A DNA stretch of 55,417 bases. Source: Lactococcus cremoris subsp. cremoris NBRC 100676. Lineage in GTDB: Bacteria > Bacillota > Bacilli > Lactobacillales > Streptococcaceae. Below, one piece after another: positions 8,374 to 18,107 of this stretch. Both the position numbers and the translations under genes were made by a program. The DNA is taken from the NCBI RefSeq assembly GCF_001591705.1, contig NZ_BCVK01000007.1, positions 1 through 55,417 of the forward strand. The letters run 5' to 3'. Under the pieces are notes generated by a model. The model was given only the letters and a program-made list of their open reading frames with translations, did not search any database and was not told where the DNA came from. Numbering within the stretch: the stretch's first letter is position 1; each line of letters opens with the position of its first letter.

Positions 8374-9807
8374 TTAAAAATTATCTAATTCTTGATACAA
8401 AAGTTTTTGAGCGACTGTTGGATTAGCTTGCCCTTTAGTTGCTTTCATCAATTGACCAACCAAAGCTTTGGCTGCATTTTGTTTCCCACCGCGATAATCG
8501 GCCACAGATTGTTCATTCTTAGCAAAGACCTCATGAATGATTGGCAAAAGAAGGTCAGGATCAGAAATTTGGACCAAACCAGCTTTCTTGACAAATTCTT
8601 CTGCAGAACCACCATTTTTCGCTAATTCAATAAAGACTTTTTTAGCAATTTTTGAAGAAATTGTTCCATCTGAAATCAAACGAATCATCTCTGTCAGATT
8701 TTCTGGGGTCAATCCAATCTCATGAAGTTCTTTTTTCTCGCTATTCAAATATTGAGCGACCTCGCCTTGCAACCAGTTTGAAACCAATTTAGGGTCAGTA
8801 TCAAATTTAATCGCTTGATCAAAGAAATCTGAAACTTCTTTAGTTGCGGTCAATTGACGCGCATCATAGTCAGATAAGCCCAAATCATTAATATAATGTG
8901 CACGTCTTGCAGTTGCTGTCATTGGAAGGCTCTCGCGCATTTGTTCAATCCATTCGTCAGAAATCTCAAAACGAGGAACATCTGGCTCTGGGAAGTAACG
9001 ATAATCAGACGCCCCTTCTTTGACACGCATCAAAATTGTTTCACCGGTTTTGTCATTAAAACGACGCGTTTCTTGACGGATTTCGCCACCCGCACGCAAA
9101 ATTTTAGCTTGACGTGCCACTTCAAAGTCCAAAGCTTTTTTGACATTGCTAAAAGAGTTCATATTTTTAACTTCTGTCTTCACACCGAAAGCTTCTTGCC
9201 CATAAGGACGAAGCGAAACATTGGCGTCACAACGCATTGAACCTTCTTCCATCTTCACATCAGAAATTCCTGTGTAAAGAATAGCTTCTTTGAGCGCTGT
9301 CAAATAAGCATAAGCTTCTTCTGGAGTGCGCATATCAGCTTCTGAAACAATCTCAATCAATGGCACACCTTGACGATTCAAGTCAACATAAGAGTAACCA
9401 TCTGTTCCGTGAGTATTTTTCCCAGCATCTTCTTCCAAGTGAGCACGCTCAATACGAATCGTTGCTTTATGACCATCTTCAAGTTCAATCTCGATTGAAC
9501 CATTGTAACCAATTGGCTCATCAAATTGTGAAATTTGGTAAGCTTTGGGATTATCAGGATAGAAATAATTTTTGCGGTCAAAGTGCATTGATTTGTGAAT
9601 ATCCATATTCAAAGCAAGAGCCGCTTTAATCCCGCTATCAATCACACCTTTATTCATGACTGGTAAAACACCAGGAAGTGACCAGTCAATCACATTTGTA
9701 TTGCTATTAGGGTCGCCACCAAATTTTGTAGAGGCGGGACTGAAAATTTTTGAGTTTGTACTTAACTCAACGTGGACTTCAAGCCCAATTACTGTTTCAA
9801 AGTTCAT
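8374..9807 (-). CDS. gatB: Asp/Glu-tRNA amidotransferase subunit B
   Basis: 477 residues. It begins [15 protein letters not shown] and carries the GatB signature around [12 protein letters not shown] and the LEEDAGK and [15 protein letters not shown] motifs, with a C-terminal YqeY-like helical domain from about 330. With GatA and GatC it converts Glu-tRNA(Gln), and often Asp-tRNA(Asn), to the amidated form; GatB binds the tRNA and holds the kinase site. It is the last gene of gatC-gatA-gatB, 24 bp after gatA. Confidence 0.98.
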   Translation of the reverse strand: MNFETVIGLEVHVELSTNSKIFSPASTKFGGDPNSNTNVIDWSLPGVLPVMNKGVIDSGIKAALALNMDIHKSMHFDRKNYFYPDNPKAYQISQFDEPIGYNGSIEIELEDGHKATIRIERAHLEEDAGKNTHGTDGYSYVDLNRQGVPLIEIVSEADMRTPEEAYAYLTALKEAILYTGISDVKMEEGSMRCDANVSLRPYGQEAFGVKTEVKNMNSFSNVKKALDFEVARQAKILRAGGEIRQETRRFNDKTGETILMRVKEGASDYRYFPEPDVPRFEISDEWIEQMRESLPMTATARRAHYINDLGLSDYDARQLTATKEVSDFFDQAIKFDTDPKLVSNWLQGEVAQYLNSEKKELHEIGLTPENLTEMIRLISDGTISSKIAKKVFIELAKNGGSAEEFVKKAGLVQISDPDLLLPIIHEVFAKNEQSVADYRGGKQNAAKALVGQLMKATKGQANPTVAQKLLYQELDNF

Positions 9808-9831
9808 TATTTTCTCCGATACTTTCCATTT

Positions 9832-11292
9832 TTATTTTCCAAAAATAATCGGTTGTTTTTTGTGGAAATCAGTCGTTGCTTCAAAAGCAGCCGCTACTTG
9901 ATAAATCGTTTCTTCATCGTAACGTTTACCAATCAATTGCATTCCCACAGGTAGTCCATCGGCAAAACCAGCAGGAATCGAAATTCCTGGAAGACCAGCT
10001 AAGTTGACTGGAATAGTCAATAAATCTGCCAAATACATTGAGATTGGGTCATCAACACGTGCTCCTAAATCCCAAGCTGCTGTTGGAGTTGTTGGTCCTA
10101 AAATCAAATCATATTTTTCAAAAACTTTAGCAAAATCATTGATGATTAAAGTACGAACTTGTCCTGCTTTTTTGAAATGTTTATCATAAGAACCGGCTGA
10201 CAGACTGAAAGTTCCCAACATAATTCGACGTTGAACCTCAGGTCCGAATCCTTCAGAACGTGATTTCACATACAAATCTTCAAGGTTTTTGATGTCTTGT
10301 GCGCGATAACCATAACGAATTCCATCGAAACGTTGGAGGTTCGAGCTAGCTTCAGAAGAGGCGATAATATAATAAACTGCGACACCATATTTACTATGAG
10401 GAAGACTGACTTCTTCAACGATGGCACCTAGTTTTTCTAAATGTTTAGCTGCTGCCAAAATTTGTTCTTTGACTTTTTCATCAATTCCTTCACCAAAATA
10501 TTCTTTAGGTAAAGCAATTTTCATTCCTTTAATGTCTTGACCAATTTTACTTGTAAAGTCAGGAACCGCAACATTTGATGACGTACTATCATTTTTATCA
10601 AAGCCAGAAATGACATTTAAAAGTTGAGCATTTTCTTCAACTGTTGGTGTCAATGGACCGATTTGGTCTAATGATGAAGCAAAAGCAATCAAGCCAAAAC
10701 GGCTGACACGACCATAAGTTGGTTTTAAACCAACAATTCCATTGAAAGCAGCTGGCTGACGGATTGAGCCACCAGTATCTGAACCGAGTGATAAACGAAC
10801 CTCACCAGAAGCAACTGAAGCTGCGGAACCTGATGAAGAGCCACCAGGTACTTTTGTTTGGTCCCAGGCGTTTTTGGTTGGCTTAATCGAAGAATTTTCA
10901 CCAGACCCACCCATGGCGAATTCATCCATGTTGAGTTTACCAATTGTAATTAACCCAGATTGGCTCAATTTATTAGCAACTGTTGCATTATAAGGAGGAA
11001 TCCAACCACCAAGAATCTTAGAAGCTGCTGTTGTTTCGATACCTTCTGTAACAATATTATCTTTGACACCAATCGAAATTCCATCAGTCACAACATCTGG
11101 ATTAATTCCACGAGCATCAATTGCTGCGGCTTCTTTCAAAGCTTTTTCTTCTGTGACTTTCAAAAAAGCGTCAATTTGTGGTTCACGTGCTTGAATGTCA
11201 GAAAGCGTCGCCTTTGTCAATTCAAGAGCCGAAATTTCTTTATTTACAAGAAGCTCATGTAGTTCTTTGATTGATTTATTATTGTATGACAT
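9832..11292 (-). CDS. gatA: Asp/Glu-tRNA amidotransferase subunit A
   Basis: 486 residues, the glutaminase subunit that releases ammonia from Gln for GatB. The amidase-signature triad is complete: Lys77 (GVKDN), Ser152 (GGSSSGSA) and Ser176 (DTGGSIRQP). Its ATG shares one base with the gatC stop codon (TAATG), indicating translational coupling. Confidence 0.98.
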   Translation of the reverse strand: MSYNNKSIKELHELLVNKEISALELTKATLSDIQAREPQIDAFLKVTEEKALKEAAAIDARGINPDVVTDGISIGVKDNIVTEGIETTAASKILGGWIPPYNATVANKLSQSGLITIGKLNMDEFAMGGSGENSSIKPTKNAWDQTKVPGGSSSGSAASVASGEVRLSLGSDTGGSIRQPAAFNGIVGLKPTYGRVSRFGLIAFASSLDQIGPLTPTVEENAQLLNVISGFDKNDSTSSNVAVPDFTSKIGQDIKGMKIALPKEYFGEGIDEKVKEQILAAAKHLEKLGAIVEEVSLPHSKYGVAVYYIIASSEASSNLQRFDGIRYGYRAQDIKNLEDLYVKSRSEGFGPEVQRRIMLGTFSLSAGSYDKHFKKAGQVRTLIINDFAKVFEKYDLILGPTTPTAAWDLGARVDDPISMYLADLLTIPVNLAGLPGISIPAGFADGLPVGMQLIGKRYDEETIYQVAAAFEATTDFHKKQPIIFGK

Positions 11293-11597
11293 TAGGCATC
11301 TCCTCCATCAGAAAGCATTGCTGGAACTTTGATAAAGCCGTCTTCTTTTTCAGGAACAGCCGCCATGAGTTTTTCACGATCAAGTCCTTTTTCCGCCACA
11401 TCTTCACGCATAAAGTTGAGGTTATCTGCCACATTCATAGTAAATGGTACACCATCAGTATCGACTTCATCCAACATTTCAACCATATCAATGATTTTTC
11501 CGAAAGTGTCGGTGAATGATTTTACTTCATTTTCCGAGAATTCAAGCTTTGACAAAAGTGCCACGTGCTTGACTTGCTCCTCTGTAATTTGACTCAT
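11292..11597 (-). CDS. gatC: Asp/Glu-tRNA amidotransferase subunit C
   Basis: 101 residues, opening [22 protein letters not shown], the canonical GatC start. It tethers GatA and GatB. I chose the ATG at 11597 because GGAG lies about 9 bases upstream; a longer frame from 11612 puts that site after its start codon. It is the first gene of the operon, about 40 bp from an extended -10 promoter. Confidence 0.95.
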   Translation of the reverse strand: MSQITEEQVKHVALLSKLEFSENEVKSFTDTFGKIIDMVEMLDEVDTDGVPFTMNVADNLNFMREDVAEKGLDREKLMAAVPEKEDGFIKVPAMLSDGGDA

Positions 11598-11634
11598 ATT
11601 TTCAATCTCCATTTTTTAGAGTGTATTCTTGTTA

Positions 11635-11643
11635 ATTATAACA
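11635..11643 (-). promoter_or_regulatory. Extended -10 promoter of gatCAB
   Basis: The minus strand reads TGTTATAAT, a consensus -10 with the TGN extension. No good -35 is visible at normal spacing. Confidence 0.6.
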
Positions 11644-11742
11644 AAATATCAGCATTTTCGCAGTCTGTCAGCAATTTTAAAAGGCTTCTTAACATATTTT
11701 TTAATGATTGCTCTTAGCTTAAAATAAAACTTACTGACAGAA

Positions 11743-11790
11743 GCAATTAAAACACGAGAACCTCCCATCAGCGATAGGAGGTTCTTGTGA
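11743..11790 (-). terminator. Terminator of codY
   Basis: AGAACCTCC (11757-11765) pairs with GGAGGTTCT (11777-11785), with a moderate T-rich tail on the minus strand. It lies about 85 bp after the codY stop codon. Confidence 0.7.
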
Positions 11791-11874
11791 AGTCGAAAGC
11801 TAAACGCAATCTAGCTGTCCATTTATCTACCTGCAAAAACAAATGATAAAAGAACAAGCGTTAAGCTCTGACTT

Positions 11875-12663
11875 TTAGAAATTACGTCCAGCAAGTTTAT
11901 CAAACAAACCAGTATTAAGAACTTTAAGATAAGTTCCTTTCATACCAAGTGAACGTGATTCAATAATACCAGCAGATTCCAGTTTACGTAAAGCATTAAC
12001 AATCACTGAACGTGTAATACCAATCTTGTCAGCAATGACAGAGGCAATAACATGCCCTTCTTCACCATCAAGTTCTTCAATAATTGCTTTGACAGCTTTC
12101 ATTTCTGAGTAAGAAAGTGTATTAACAGCCATTGTTGCCATAGTGTCTTTACGGATATTTTCTTCCATTTGTTCAAGTTTAAGGTTTGAGAGTTGTACAC
12201 CGATTACTGTTGTTGCAAGCTCAACCAAAACAAGATCGTCATCTGTAAATTCACCATCTTCGCGCCACATAATAAATGTTCCAAGACGCATTCCAGAACC
12301 ATAGATAGGCGCTAAAGTTGTTACACCTTTTGGAAAATCGCTAAGACTTTCTTCTGGGAAAATTGCTAAAGGACGATCAACAGGAACGTTTGCCATTGTA
12401 TCGTAAATACGTACTGCTGCACGAACGTATTCGTCAGGCAATTTACGATCGTAGAAAAATTGGTCAACGCGATCATTGTTTGTATTGTAAGGCAATGAGT
12501 AACCAAGCAACTCGCCCTTCGTATTAATCACGCAGGCGTTGCAATCAATGACGTTTGCCAAGCGTTCAGTCATACTGTTGTATGGCAACTCTTGTTGCAA
12601 ATCGGTCACTCCATCTTGCAAAATCGCGGTGATTTTACGTGTTTTTTCAAGTAATGTAGCCAC
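11875..12663 (-). CDS. codY: GTP- and branched-chain-amino-acid-sensing repressor CodY
   Basis: 262 residues, full length. The N-terminal GAF effector domain (1-155, [16 protein letters not shown] start) binds Ile/Leu/Val, and the winged HTH (about 200-250, [20 protein letters not shown]) binds DNA. In lactococci CodY represses peptide uptake, peptidase and amino-acid genes when branched-chain amino acids are plentiful. The start is a GTG with GGAG ahead of it. A near-perfect CodY box abuts its own -35, which fits the known autoregulation of codY in L. lactis. Confidence 0.98.
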   Translation of the reverse strand: MATLLEKTRKITAILQDGVTDLQQELPYNSMTERLANVIDCNACVINTKGELLGYSLPYNTNNDRVDQFFYDRKLPDEYVRAAVRIYDTMANVPVDRPLAIFPEESLSDFPKGVTTLAPIYGSGMRLGTFIMWREDGEFTDDDLVLVELATTVIGVQLSNLKLEQMEENIRKDTMATMAVNTLSYSEMKAVKAIIEELDGEEGHVIASVIADKIGITRSVIVNALRKLESAGIIESRSLGMKGTYLKVLNTGLFDKLAGRNF

Positions 12664-12716
12664 TTTGTTCTCCTATTTTTTTATATTCTTGTTTTTATAC
12701 AAAATTTTTCATAATC

Positions 12717-12764
12717 AGTATAACATAAAAAAGCATGAAAAACAATAAAAATTGTCAGAAAATT
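12717..12764 (-). promoter_or_regulatory. codY promoter with CodY box
   Basis: On the minus strand TTGTTT (12740-12745) and TATACT (12717-12722) are separated by 17 bp. AATTGTCAGAAAATT at 12750-12764 matches the CodY consensus AATTTTCWGAAAATT with one mismatch and lies directly upstream of the -35. Confidence 0.75.
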
Positions 12765-12771
12765 ACTCTCA

Positions 12772-12812
12772 ACAAAAAAAGATGTACGAATTATTCATAC
12801 ATCTTTTTCTAT
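12772..12812. terminator. Terminator downstream of the aminotransferase gene
   Basis: AAAGATGTA (12778-12786) pairs with TACATCTTT (12798-12806). T or A tracts on both sides allow function on either strand. It ends the aminotransferase transcript before the codY promoter. Confidence 0.85.
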
Positions 12813-12815
12813 TTA

Positions 12816-14030
12816 TTATTTACGATACTGCCATAAAAAGCGTTCCATTTTTTCCTGTATTTCCGCCAGTTCATCTACACGAGGCAGATAGACAATCCGA
12901 AAATGATCAGGATCTTTCCAATTGAATCCTCGACCATGAACAAGAAGTATCTTTTCCTGTTTTAAAAAGTCTAAAACAAATTGTTCATCATTATCAATTT
13001 TATACATTTCTCTGTCAATTTTAGGGAAAATATAGAAAGCAGCTTGTGGCTTCACGGCAGACAATCCTGGAATATCATTAATGGCTTTATAAATGAATTC
13101 TCTTTGTTCATAAACTCGTCCCCCTGGCAAAAGCAGCTTATCAACAGATTGAGTCCCACCAAGTGAGGTTTGCACAACAGACTGAGCTAAAACATTTGAA
13201 CAAAGTCTCATTGAAGCGAGCATGTTCAAGCCTTCGATATAGCCTTTGACATGCGATTTCTCACCTGACAGAACCATCCAGCCCACACGAAATCCAGCAA
13301 TACGATGTGACTTAGAAAGTCCATTCATTGTGACCACAAAAAGGTCAGGTGCTAAGCTGGCAATCGGAACATGAACAGCGCCGTCCATGACCAAACGGTC
13401 ATAAATCTCATCCGAAAAGATAATTAAATTATTTTCTCTAGCCACTTGGACAATTTCAAGTAATAAATCTTTAGAATACAGCGCACCCGTTGGATTATTA
13501 GGATTAATTAAAACAATGGCTTTAGTATTACTAGTAATTTTTGAGCGAATATCATCAATATCCGGAAACCATCCAGCTTGTTCATCGCAGAGATAGTGAA
13601 CCGCTGTTCCCCCAGCTAAGCTGACAGAAGCCGTCCAGAGCGGATAATCAGGCATAGGGATCAAAACCTCATCACCCGTATCCAAAAGGCCTTGCATAGC
13701 CATAACGATTAATTCAGAAACACCGTTACCAGTGAAAATGTCATTGATATCCAGATTAGGGAAGCCTTTAAGTTGACAGTATTGCATAATCGCCTTACGA
13801 GCCGAGAAAATACCTTTAGAATCTGAATAACCTTCGCTATCCACAGCATGCTGAATCAAATCGCTAATCACTTCGTCTGGGGCAAGAAAACCAAATTCCG
13901 CTGGATTTCCTGTATTCAACCGAAGAATTTTTTCACCATTGGCTCGCATACGCTGTGCTTCATCAAGCACTGGACCACGAATATCATAGCTGACATTATC
14001 AAGTTTATGCGATTTTTCAAACTTTCTCAT
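12816..14030 (-). CDS. Alanine-type aminotransferase (AlaA/YfbQ-like)
   Basis: 404 residues, PLP-dependent class I/II aminotransferase. It follows the E. coli AlaA pattern almost block for block: opening KLDNVSYDIRGPVLDEA, NPNNPTGA at 177-184, DEIYD at 207-211 and the Schiff-base Lys240 in GLSKSHR. AlaA makes alanine from pyruvate and glutamate. Lactococcal homologues are sometimes labelled aspartate aminotransferase (aspB), but the fold-specific similarity favours alanine. The neighbouring codY suggests amino-acid control. An extended -10 (TGCTATAAT on the minus strand, near 14110) lies upstream. Confidence 0.85.
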   Translation of the reverse strand: MRKFEKSHKLDNVSYDIRGPVLDEAQRMRANGEKILRLNTGNPAEFGFLAPDEVISDLIQHAVDSEGYSDSKGIFSARKAIMQYCQLKGFPNLDINDIFTGNGVSELIVMAMQGLLDTGDEVLIPMPDYPLWTASVSLAGGTAVHYLCDEQAGWFPDIDDIRSKITSNTKAIVLINPNNPTGALYSKDLLLEIVQVARENNLIIFSDEIYDRLVMDGAVHVPIASLAPDLFVVTMNGLSKSHRIAGFRVGWMVLSGEKSHVKGYIEGLNMLASMRLCSNVLAQSVVQTSLGGTQSVDKLLLPGGRVYEQREFIYKAINDIPGLSAVKPQAAFYIFPKIDREMYKIDNDEQFVLDFLKQEKILLVHGRGFNWKDPDHFRIVYLPRVDELAEIQEKMERFLWQYRK

Positions 14031-14159
14031 AATTGACCTCCGTAAGTGTTATGAAGTTTAGCATTCAAAACTCAGCAGCAGACTTAGTAATTTAGCCTGC
14101 TCACGTAATTATAGCACCTTTACTCTTTGGTTTTTCTTTCCTTGTGCTTAACAATTTTT

Positions 14160-15740
14160 TTATTTCTTTTGATAGACTTGGAAATACTTACCAGAATAAT
14201 TGCTTACTTTATAATCTTTATCCAAAACTTTTTTCAAACTAGCAGGAACTTCTTGAGCAGCTTGCAAAACAACATACTTATCTGTTAATTTTCCAACTTT
14301 CAAATCATAGTTTTGTGTAAATTTAACTGGATAATTTGCTGGTACATTGTCCAAAGTCGAAATTGTTTTTGTTAAATTATTAATATTTTTACCGTCTGAA
14401 ACCACATAAACTCGGTCAGAACTTTTAGCATTAGCTTGAATGTATTGTGCAACATTTTGCTCTTCTGAAGCAATTGTCCGATTCATAAAATGGTAGCTAA
14501 TTGGAGTGAAAATAACGAAAAGAATTGCTAGAATAGGGGCAAATAAGCGATTTTGTAAATACTTCAGAAGGATTTGATCACTATCTTTAAGACTCAGCCC
14601 AGCAAAGACCACTGTAAATGGTAGAACTGCTAAAAGATTAGAACTATCAAAAGTTTGCGCAAAAACAACTATTGTTGTTACGCCAACAATCCCAATGAGT
14701 AGCATCACATACCAAATTCTGGCTGATCCACCTTTTTTTAATTGCACAAGTCCTTGGACAAATCCTGCAACAATCCCAAAGATAAGAGTTAGTACTAGTG
14801 CCTTCGCTAAGGTGACTAATAAATCTCCGCTCGGTCCAAAATGAGTAAATGGAATTAAAACAGATTGTTCAATAGAAGTATAGACGGTTTGTGCTTCAAG
14901 AGAGTAGTAGGCCACCGAGTAACCAACTAACAAAACTCCCAAAATTGAAGCAAGCATTTGATAAAAACCATGCCCAATTCTGCGAATGCTAATATTATAA
15001 ATCACCAAGGCCAAAGCTGACAAACTGAAGAAAATAGACATCACTGGAGAAATGACCAGAGCAAAAGCCGCGGCCATTCCAAATCGGATAAATCCTCTAT
15101 CCGTTGAGGAATCTTGGAAATATTGACTCAAAAATTGAGCGCCCCAAAGAGCAAAAGGAAGAGCAAAGAGTGTTGGACTATCGCCTCCTCTAGCTAAACC
15201 AGCAATAATAACCAATATAAGTACCGATACAGTCAATGATGCCGTGTGATTTCTAGTTTGTTGACTTATCAAACGATAAGTTAAAATTCCGCTGATTAAT
15301 AAGGCGATAATTTCAAAAAGCCAAAGAAGCCAAGTGCTTCCACCGGTATTACCTAACCAGTTGATGAGATAAAAAATTGAGCCACCAGTTCCATAAAAAT
15401 CATTGTAAGGAACTAAACCATGATGCATTGCAAACCCAGAATAGAGATTTTGTGACTGACTAGCTGTCGCAACAGGTTTCCACAAAGGAAAAGCATAAAA
15501 ACTTAGTGCCAAAAGAATTGATAATCCTGTCAGTAATCCATAGGTTGCTAAGGGGATTCTGAGCGTTTTTCCATGTGTCAATTTTTGTCTTGAAGTTCGT
15601 TCGGCTGTTTGATCTTCTGTTTCTTCTAAATGTTTAATCGCTTGATTTGCTGCCGCTTCCACGACATCAGAATCTTTTTTTGCCCGACGAGAGCTTCTAC
15701 GCTCATGACGCGATGAGCACGATCCATATTCATTTGACAT
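14160..15740 (-). CDS. Polytopic membrane protein, GT-C glycosyltransferase-like
   Basis: 526 residues. A charged, Ser/Arg-rich cytoplasmic N-terminus (1-60, with SSRHERRSSRRAKK) precedes about 10-12 membrane helices and a soluble C-terminal domain from about 440 (YVVSDGKNINNLTKTI onward). The first loop holds LVPYNDFYGTGGS, an acidic loop of the kind seen in GT-C enzymes such as mannosyl- and arabinosyltransferases, which use lipid-linked sugars outside the membrane. The GT-C assignment is inference from architecture; no sugar or acceptor can be named. It stands alone. Confidence 0.5.
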   Translation of the reverse strand: MSNEYGSCSSRHERRSSRRAKKDSDVVEAAANQAIKHLEETEDQTAERTSRQKLTHGKTLRIPLATYGLLTGLSILLALSFYAFPLWKPVATASQSQNLYSGFAMHHGLVPYNDFYGTGGSIFYLINWLGNTGGSTWLLWLFEIIALLISGILTYRLISQQTRNHTASLTVSVLILVIIAGLARGGDSPTLFALPFALWGAQFLSQYFQDSSTDRGFIRFGMAAAFALVISPVMSIFFSLSALALVIYNISIRRIGHGFYQMLASILGVLLVGYSVAYYSLEAQTVYTSIEQSVLIPFTHFGPSGDLLVTLAKALVLTLIFGIVAGFVQGLVQLKKGGSARIWYVMLLIGIVGVTTIVVFAQTFDSSNLLAVLPFTVVFAGLSLKDSDQILLKYLQNRLFAPILAILFVIFTPISYHFMNRTIASEEQNVAQYIQANAKSSDRVYVVSDGKNINNLTKTISTLDNVPANYPVKFTQNYDLKVGKLTDKYVVLQAAQEVPASLKKVLDKDYKVSNYSGKYFQVYQKK

Positions 15741-15883
15741 GACGTCCTCCGATGTTTCCTTAGCGGAAATCTTTTTTTATAAACAAAATGCTTGTTTTAA
15801 ATACACAGTAGTAAAAGAATTATATCAAATTTTTTAAAAACACTCAATAAAATTAAAAATGATTATAAAATTATAATCAAAAA

Positions 15884-15909
15884 AATTACTGACGAAACTG
15901 TCAGTAATT
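15884..15909. terminator. Inverted ACTGAC pair after the small membrane genes
   Basis: AATTACTGAC (15884-15893) pairs with GTCAGTAATT (15900-15909) around GAAACT. It lies 28 bp downstream of the last small membrane gene (minus strand) and has T-rich flanks. Confidence 0.7.
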
Positions 15910-15937
15910 CTATAATTATCATCATTTAAAAAGCTGC

Positions 15938-16183
15938 TTAATTTTTCATTTTACCAAGTACCCAAAGGACTAGGGCGACTATGACAATGAAAAACCAAAA
16001 ATGTGGATTAAACAAAAGTAAGATTCCTAAAACCATCAAACGAATGACCAACAAGATGAGTAAAATCGGGAAAATATAGCGTAAAAAGACCCTTAAGGCT
16101 ATGACCCCCAAAAATACCAACAATATTGACAAAAGCGCTCCAAGTACGATTATTCCTGACAAAATTCCTAAAAACATATTCAC
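15938..16183 (-). CDS. Small hydrophobic membrane protein (PHFW paralogue 2)
   Basis: 81 residues, almost entirely hydrophobic, with about three membrane spans and a LLLFNPHFWFF motif near residue 60. It is a paralogue of the next gene upstream, which has LLLFSPHFWG at the same place. I do not recognise the family; small envelope-stress membrane proteins of Gram-positives look like this. The pair is separated by 5 bp and is clearly co-transcribed. Confidence 0.7.
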   Translation of the reverse strand: MNMFLGILSGIIVLGALLSILLVFLGVIALRVFLRYIFPILLILLVIRLMVLGILLLFNPHFWFFIVIVALVLWVLGKMKN

Positions 16184-16188
16184 TCCTT

Positions 16189-16398
16189 TTAGTAGTAACG
16201 ACTACGGCTGGCTCTTACAAGCCATACTATGAAAGCAATCACAAGTAATGTACCCCAGAAATGAGGGCTAAACAAAAGCATTAAACCACCGAACAAAAAT
16301 TTTAAAATCATTAAGATAATCAATGCTGGTAAAACAAATTTAAAGAAACCCTTTATCAAAAGTAACATGACTAAAATTAACATGACTAATAAAAACAT
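16189..16398 (-). CDS. Small hydrophobic membrane protein (PHFW paralogue 1)
   Basis: 69 residues from the ATG at 16398, which has a strong GGAGG eight bases upstream; the longer frame to 16461 would bury that site, so it is rejected. Sequence runs MFLLVMLILVML, then a second span, then LLFSPHFWG, and ends in a short basic tail (RASRSRYY). Same family as the gene downstream. Function unknown. Confidence 0.7.
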   Translation of the reverse strand: MFLLVMLILVMLLLIKGFFKFVLPALIILMILKFLFGGLMLLFSPHFWGTLLVIAFIVWLVRASRSRYY

Positions 16399-16540
16399 TC
16401 TTTTTCCTCCAGTAATTAACAACCTCTTATTATATTTGTGAAGCTGTCTTTCTATTCTCATTATAGCAAGAAAAAAAGCCTTAATTCTCAGTCTTTTGAC
16501 TGATTTTTCAGGCTTTCTGTTATTGAATTAAGAATTAATT

Positions 16541-16562
16541 TTACTGACAGAACTGTCAGTAA
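16541..16562. terminator. Inverted ACTGACAG pair after the nuclease gene
   Basis: TTACTGACAG (16541-16550) pairs perfectly with CTGTCAGTAA (16553-16562) across two bases. It lies 5 bp past the nuclease stop codon. A second imperfect two-tier stem (AAAAGCCT near 16472 with AGGCTTT near 16510) lies between it and the small membrane genes. Confidence 0.7.
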
Positions 16563-16566
16563 TTAT

Positions 16567-17352
16567 TTAAGGTTTGACTGTATTGACTGCAGTCCCGTCA
16601 GCATAATTAATTTTAGCATTAGGAGCGACATTATCAAGAACAACAACAGTTGCTCCACCATTCCCAGACTTTTCACGTCCCCCGCCAAGTTTAATCGGCA
16701 AGCTTTGACCGTTTTTATCTATTCCAACGTAAGCCAATCGAATTTGGCGTGGCAAGAGCTCATTTCCTTTGTAAAGTGGAGTGACTTGATAATCCAAATA
16801 ATAGTTAGGATGATTAGCAAGCCAGCTGTCTAACCGATTTTCATAATAAAGCATGCTGGCAGTATTTCCATCATTCGTTCCCGTGAAATTTCCACCGTTA
16901 AACCAAGCAGTTTCCGGAACTAAATTTCTTGCTTCATCATTTAAACCAGAAAATTGATAACCAACCAAATGTCCACGCGCCATCAACCACATTTTACCAA
17001 TCGAACCATTGGGTTTCTTGTAATAGAAATTATAATTATGCCAGCCAACAGGATTATAAGTTAAAGGTTCCCGTTTTACTTTAGGTTCTTGCGAATCTTT
17101 AAGTTGAATGTGCGCATCAACTGCACGCCTTAAAGCATCAGTATTTGCCATGACCATTTGTTTTTGGTTTTTAAAAGGCAAAGGAGCTTGCTTAACTGAT
17201 GTTGCCAAGGCTTTTGTGGAAACTTGACTACTACTAGTAGATGAATCATTTCCTTGCCCTAAATGTAAACGTCCAGAACCAAAATATCCCACAGCTAGTG
17301 CAATAATAACTGCAACCACGCTTGTTATTGTTTTTAATTGTTTCTTATTCAT
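16567..17352 (-). CDS. Secreted DNA/RNA non-specific endonuclease (EndA/NucA type)
   Basis: 261 residues. A signal anchor (about 8-25) and a Ser-rich linker precede a beta-beta-alpha metal nuclease domain (about 70-255). The motif reads ARGHLVGYQFSGLN, with His128 the expected general base and NLVPETAWFN supplying the metal-binding Asn. The usual DRGH is ARGH here, so the leading Asp is replaced. Streptococcal EndA of this type degrades external DNA and feeds competence uptake. Membrane-anchored or secreted; the role here is inference. Confidence 0.85.
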   Translation of the reverse strand: MNKKQLKTITSVVAVIIALAVGYFGSGRLHLGQGNDSSTSSSQVSTKALATSVKQAPLPFKNQKQMVMANTDALRRAVDAHIQLKDSQEPKVKREPLTYNPVGWHNYNFYYKKPNGSIGKMWLMARGHLVGYQFSGLNDEARNLVPETAWFNGGNFTGTNDGNTASMLYYENRLDSWLANHPNYYLDYQVTPLYKGNELLPRQIRLAYVGIDKNGQSLPIKLGGGREKSGNGGATVVVLDNVAPNAKINYADGTAVNTVKP

Positions 17353-17488
17353 AGCTTAATTATAGCAAAAAAATTAAAAAGATTTTGTAATTCTAAAAAA
17401 GTTTGAACCTCCCTATAAAAAGGCTAAAATAAGGCACCAATTCCTTCAATATTGTATAATAGACTCAAAGACAAGAGGAGGAAATCTG

Positions 17489-17926
17489 ATGTACGAATTT
17501 GAAAATCCAGAACAAGAGGTCCTGTTTGATTACCTCAAAAAAGCTAAAACGATTGCCGTTGTAGGAATTAGTGATAAAACAGACCGCTCATCTTATTTAA
17601 TCGCTCAAGGATTACAAAAAAATGGGTACCGTGTCATTCCAGTTAATCCCAGACTTGCAGGAACTGAATTGTTAGGTGAAAAAGTATTTTCTACTATCAA
17701 AGATATTCCTTTTCACATTGATATTGTCGATATTTTTCGTCGAAGTGAATTTTTGGCAGATGTGGCCCGCGATTTTATTGAGACAGACGCCGACGTATTT
17801 TGGGCTCAATTGGGCCTTCAATCTCAAGAAGCTGAACAAATTCTCCGAACTGCTGGAAAAAGCAAAATCGTGATGAATCGCTGTATTAAAATCGAATATG
17901 CTTATTCAGGATTAGGAAGAAAATAA
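17489..17926 (+). CDS. CoA-binding domain protein (YccU-like)
   Basis: 145 residues, a single Rossmann domain related to the CoA-binding part of succinyl-CoA synthetase. It opens with TIAVVGISDKTDRSSYLIAQ and has the typical VIPVNP strand and a VFWAQLGLQSQEA helix. Cytoplasmic; the physiological role of this family is unknown. GAGGAGGAAAT gives a strong ribosome binding site. Single gene. Confidence 0.88.
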   Translation: MYEFENPEQEVLFDYLKKAKTIAVVGISDKTDRSSYLIAQGLQKNGYRVIPVNPRLAGTELLGEKVFSTIKDIPFHIDIVDIFRRSEFLADVARDFIETDADVFWAQLGLQSQEAEQILRTAGKSKIVMNRCIKIEYAYSGLGRK

Positions 17927-17989
17927 AATAAAAAAATGTGGTCTTGTATCATTAAGTTTCCCTGTCAACATTTTATTTGATTTTTTTGA

Positions 17990-18090
17990 TACAATAATAA
18001 AGTTGAATTACGCAAACACAAAACTCTCGTCTAAAAAGCGGGAGTTTTATCTGTTTTTTAGGCGGATGTTTACGCATTCATAAGTTTTTC
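17990..18090 (+). promoter_or_regulatory. Structured leader of the MFS gene, possible riboswitch or attenuator
   Basis: After a TACAAT -10 (17990-17995), the leader has an outer pairing between CGCAAACA (18011-18018) and TGTTTACG (18067-18074) with one mismatch. It encloses a hairpin AAACTCTCG (18021-18029) with CGGGAGTTT (18039-18047), followed by a T-rich stretch and TTTTTTAGGCGG. The hairpin plus U-rich tail resembles a terminator that the outer stem could compete with. I do not recognise a known riboswitch class. Confidence 0.4.
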
Positions 18091-18107
18091 TCAAAGAAAG
18101 GAACTTT

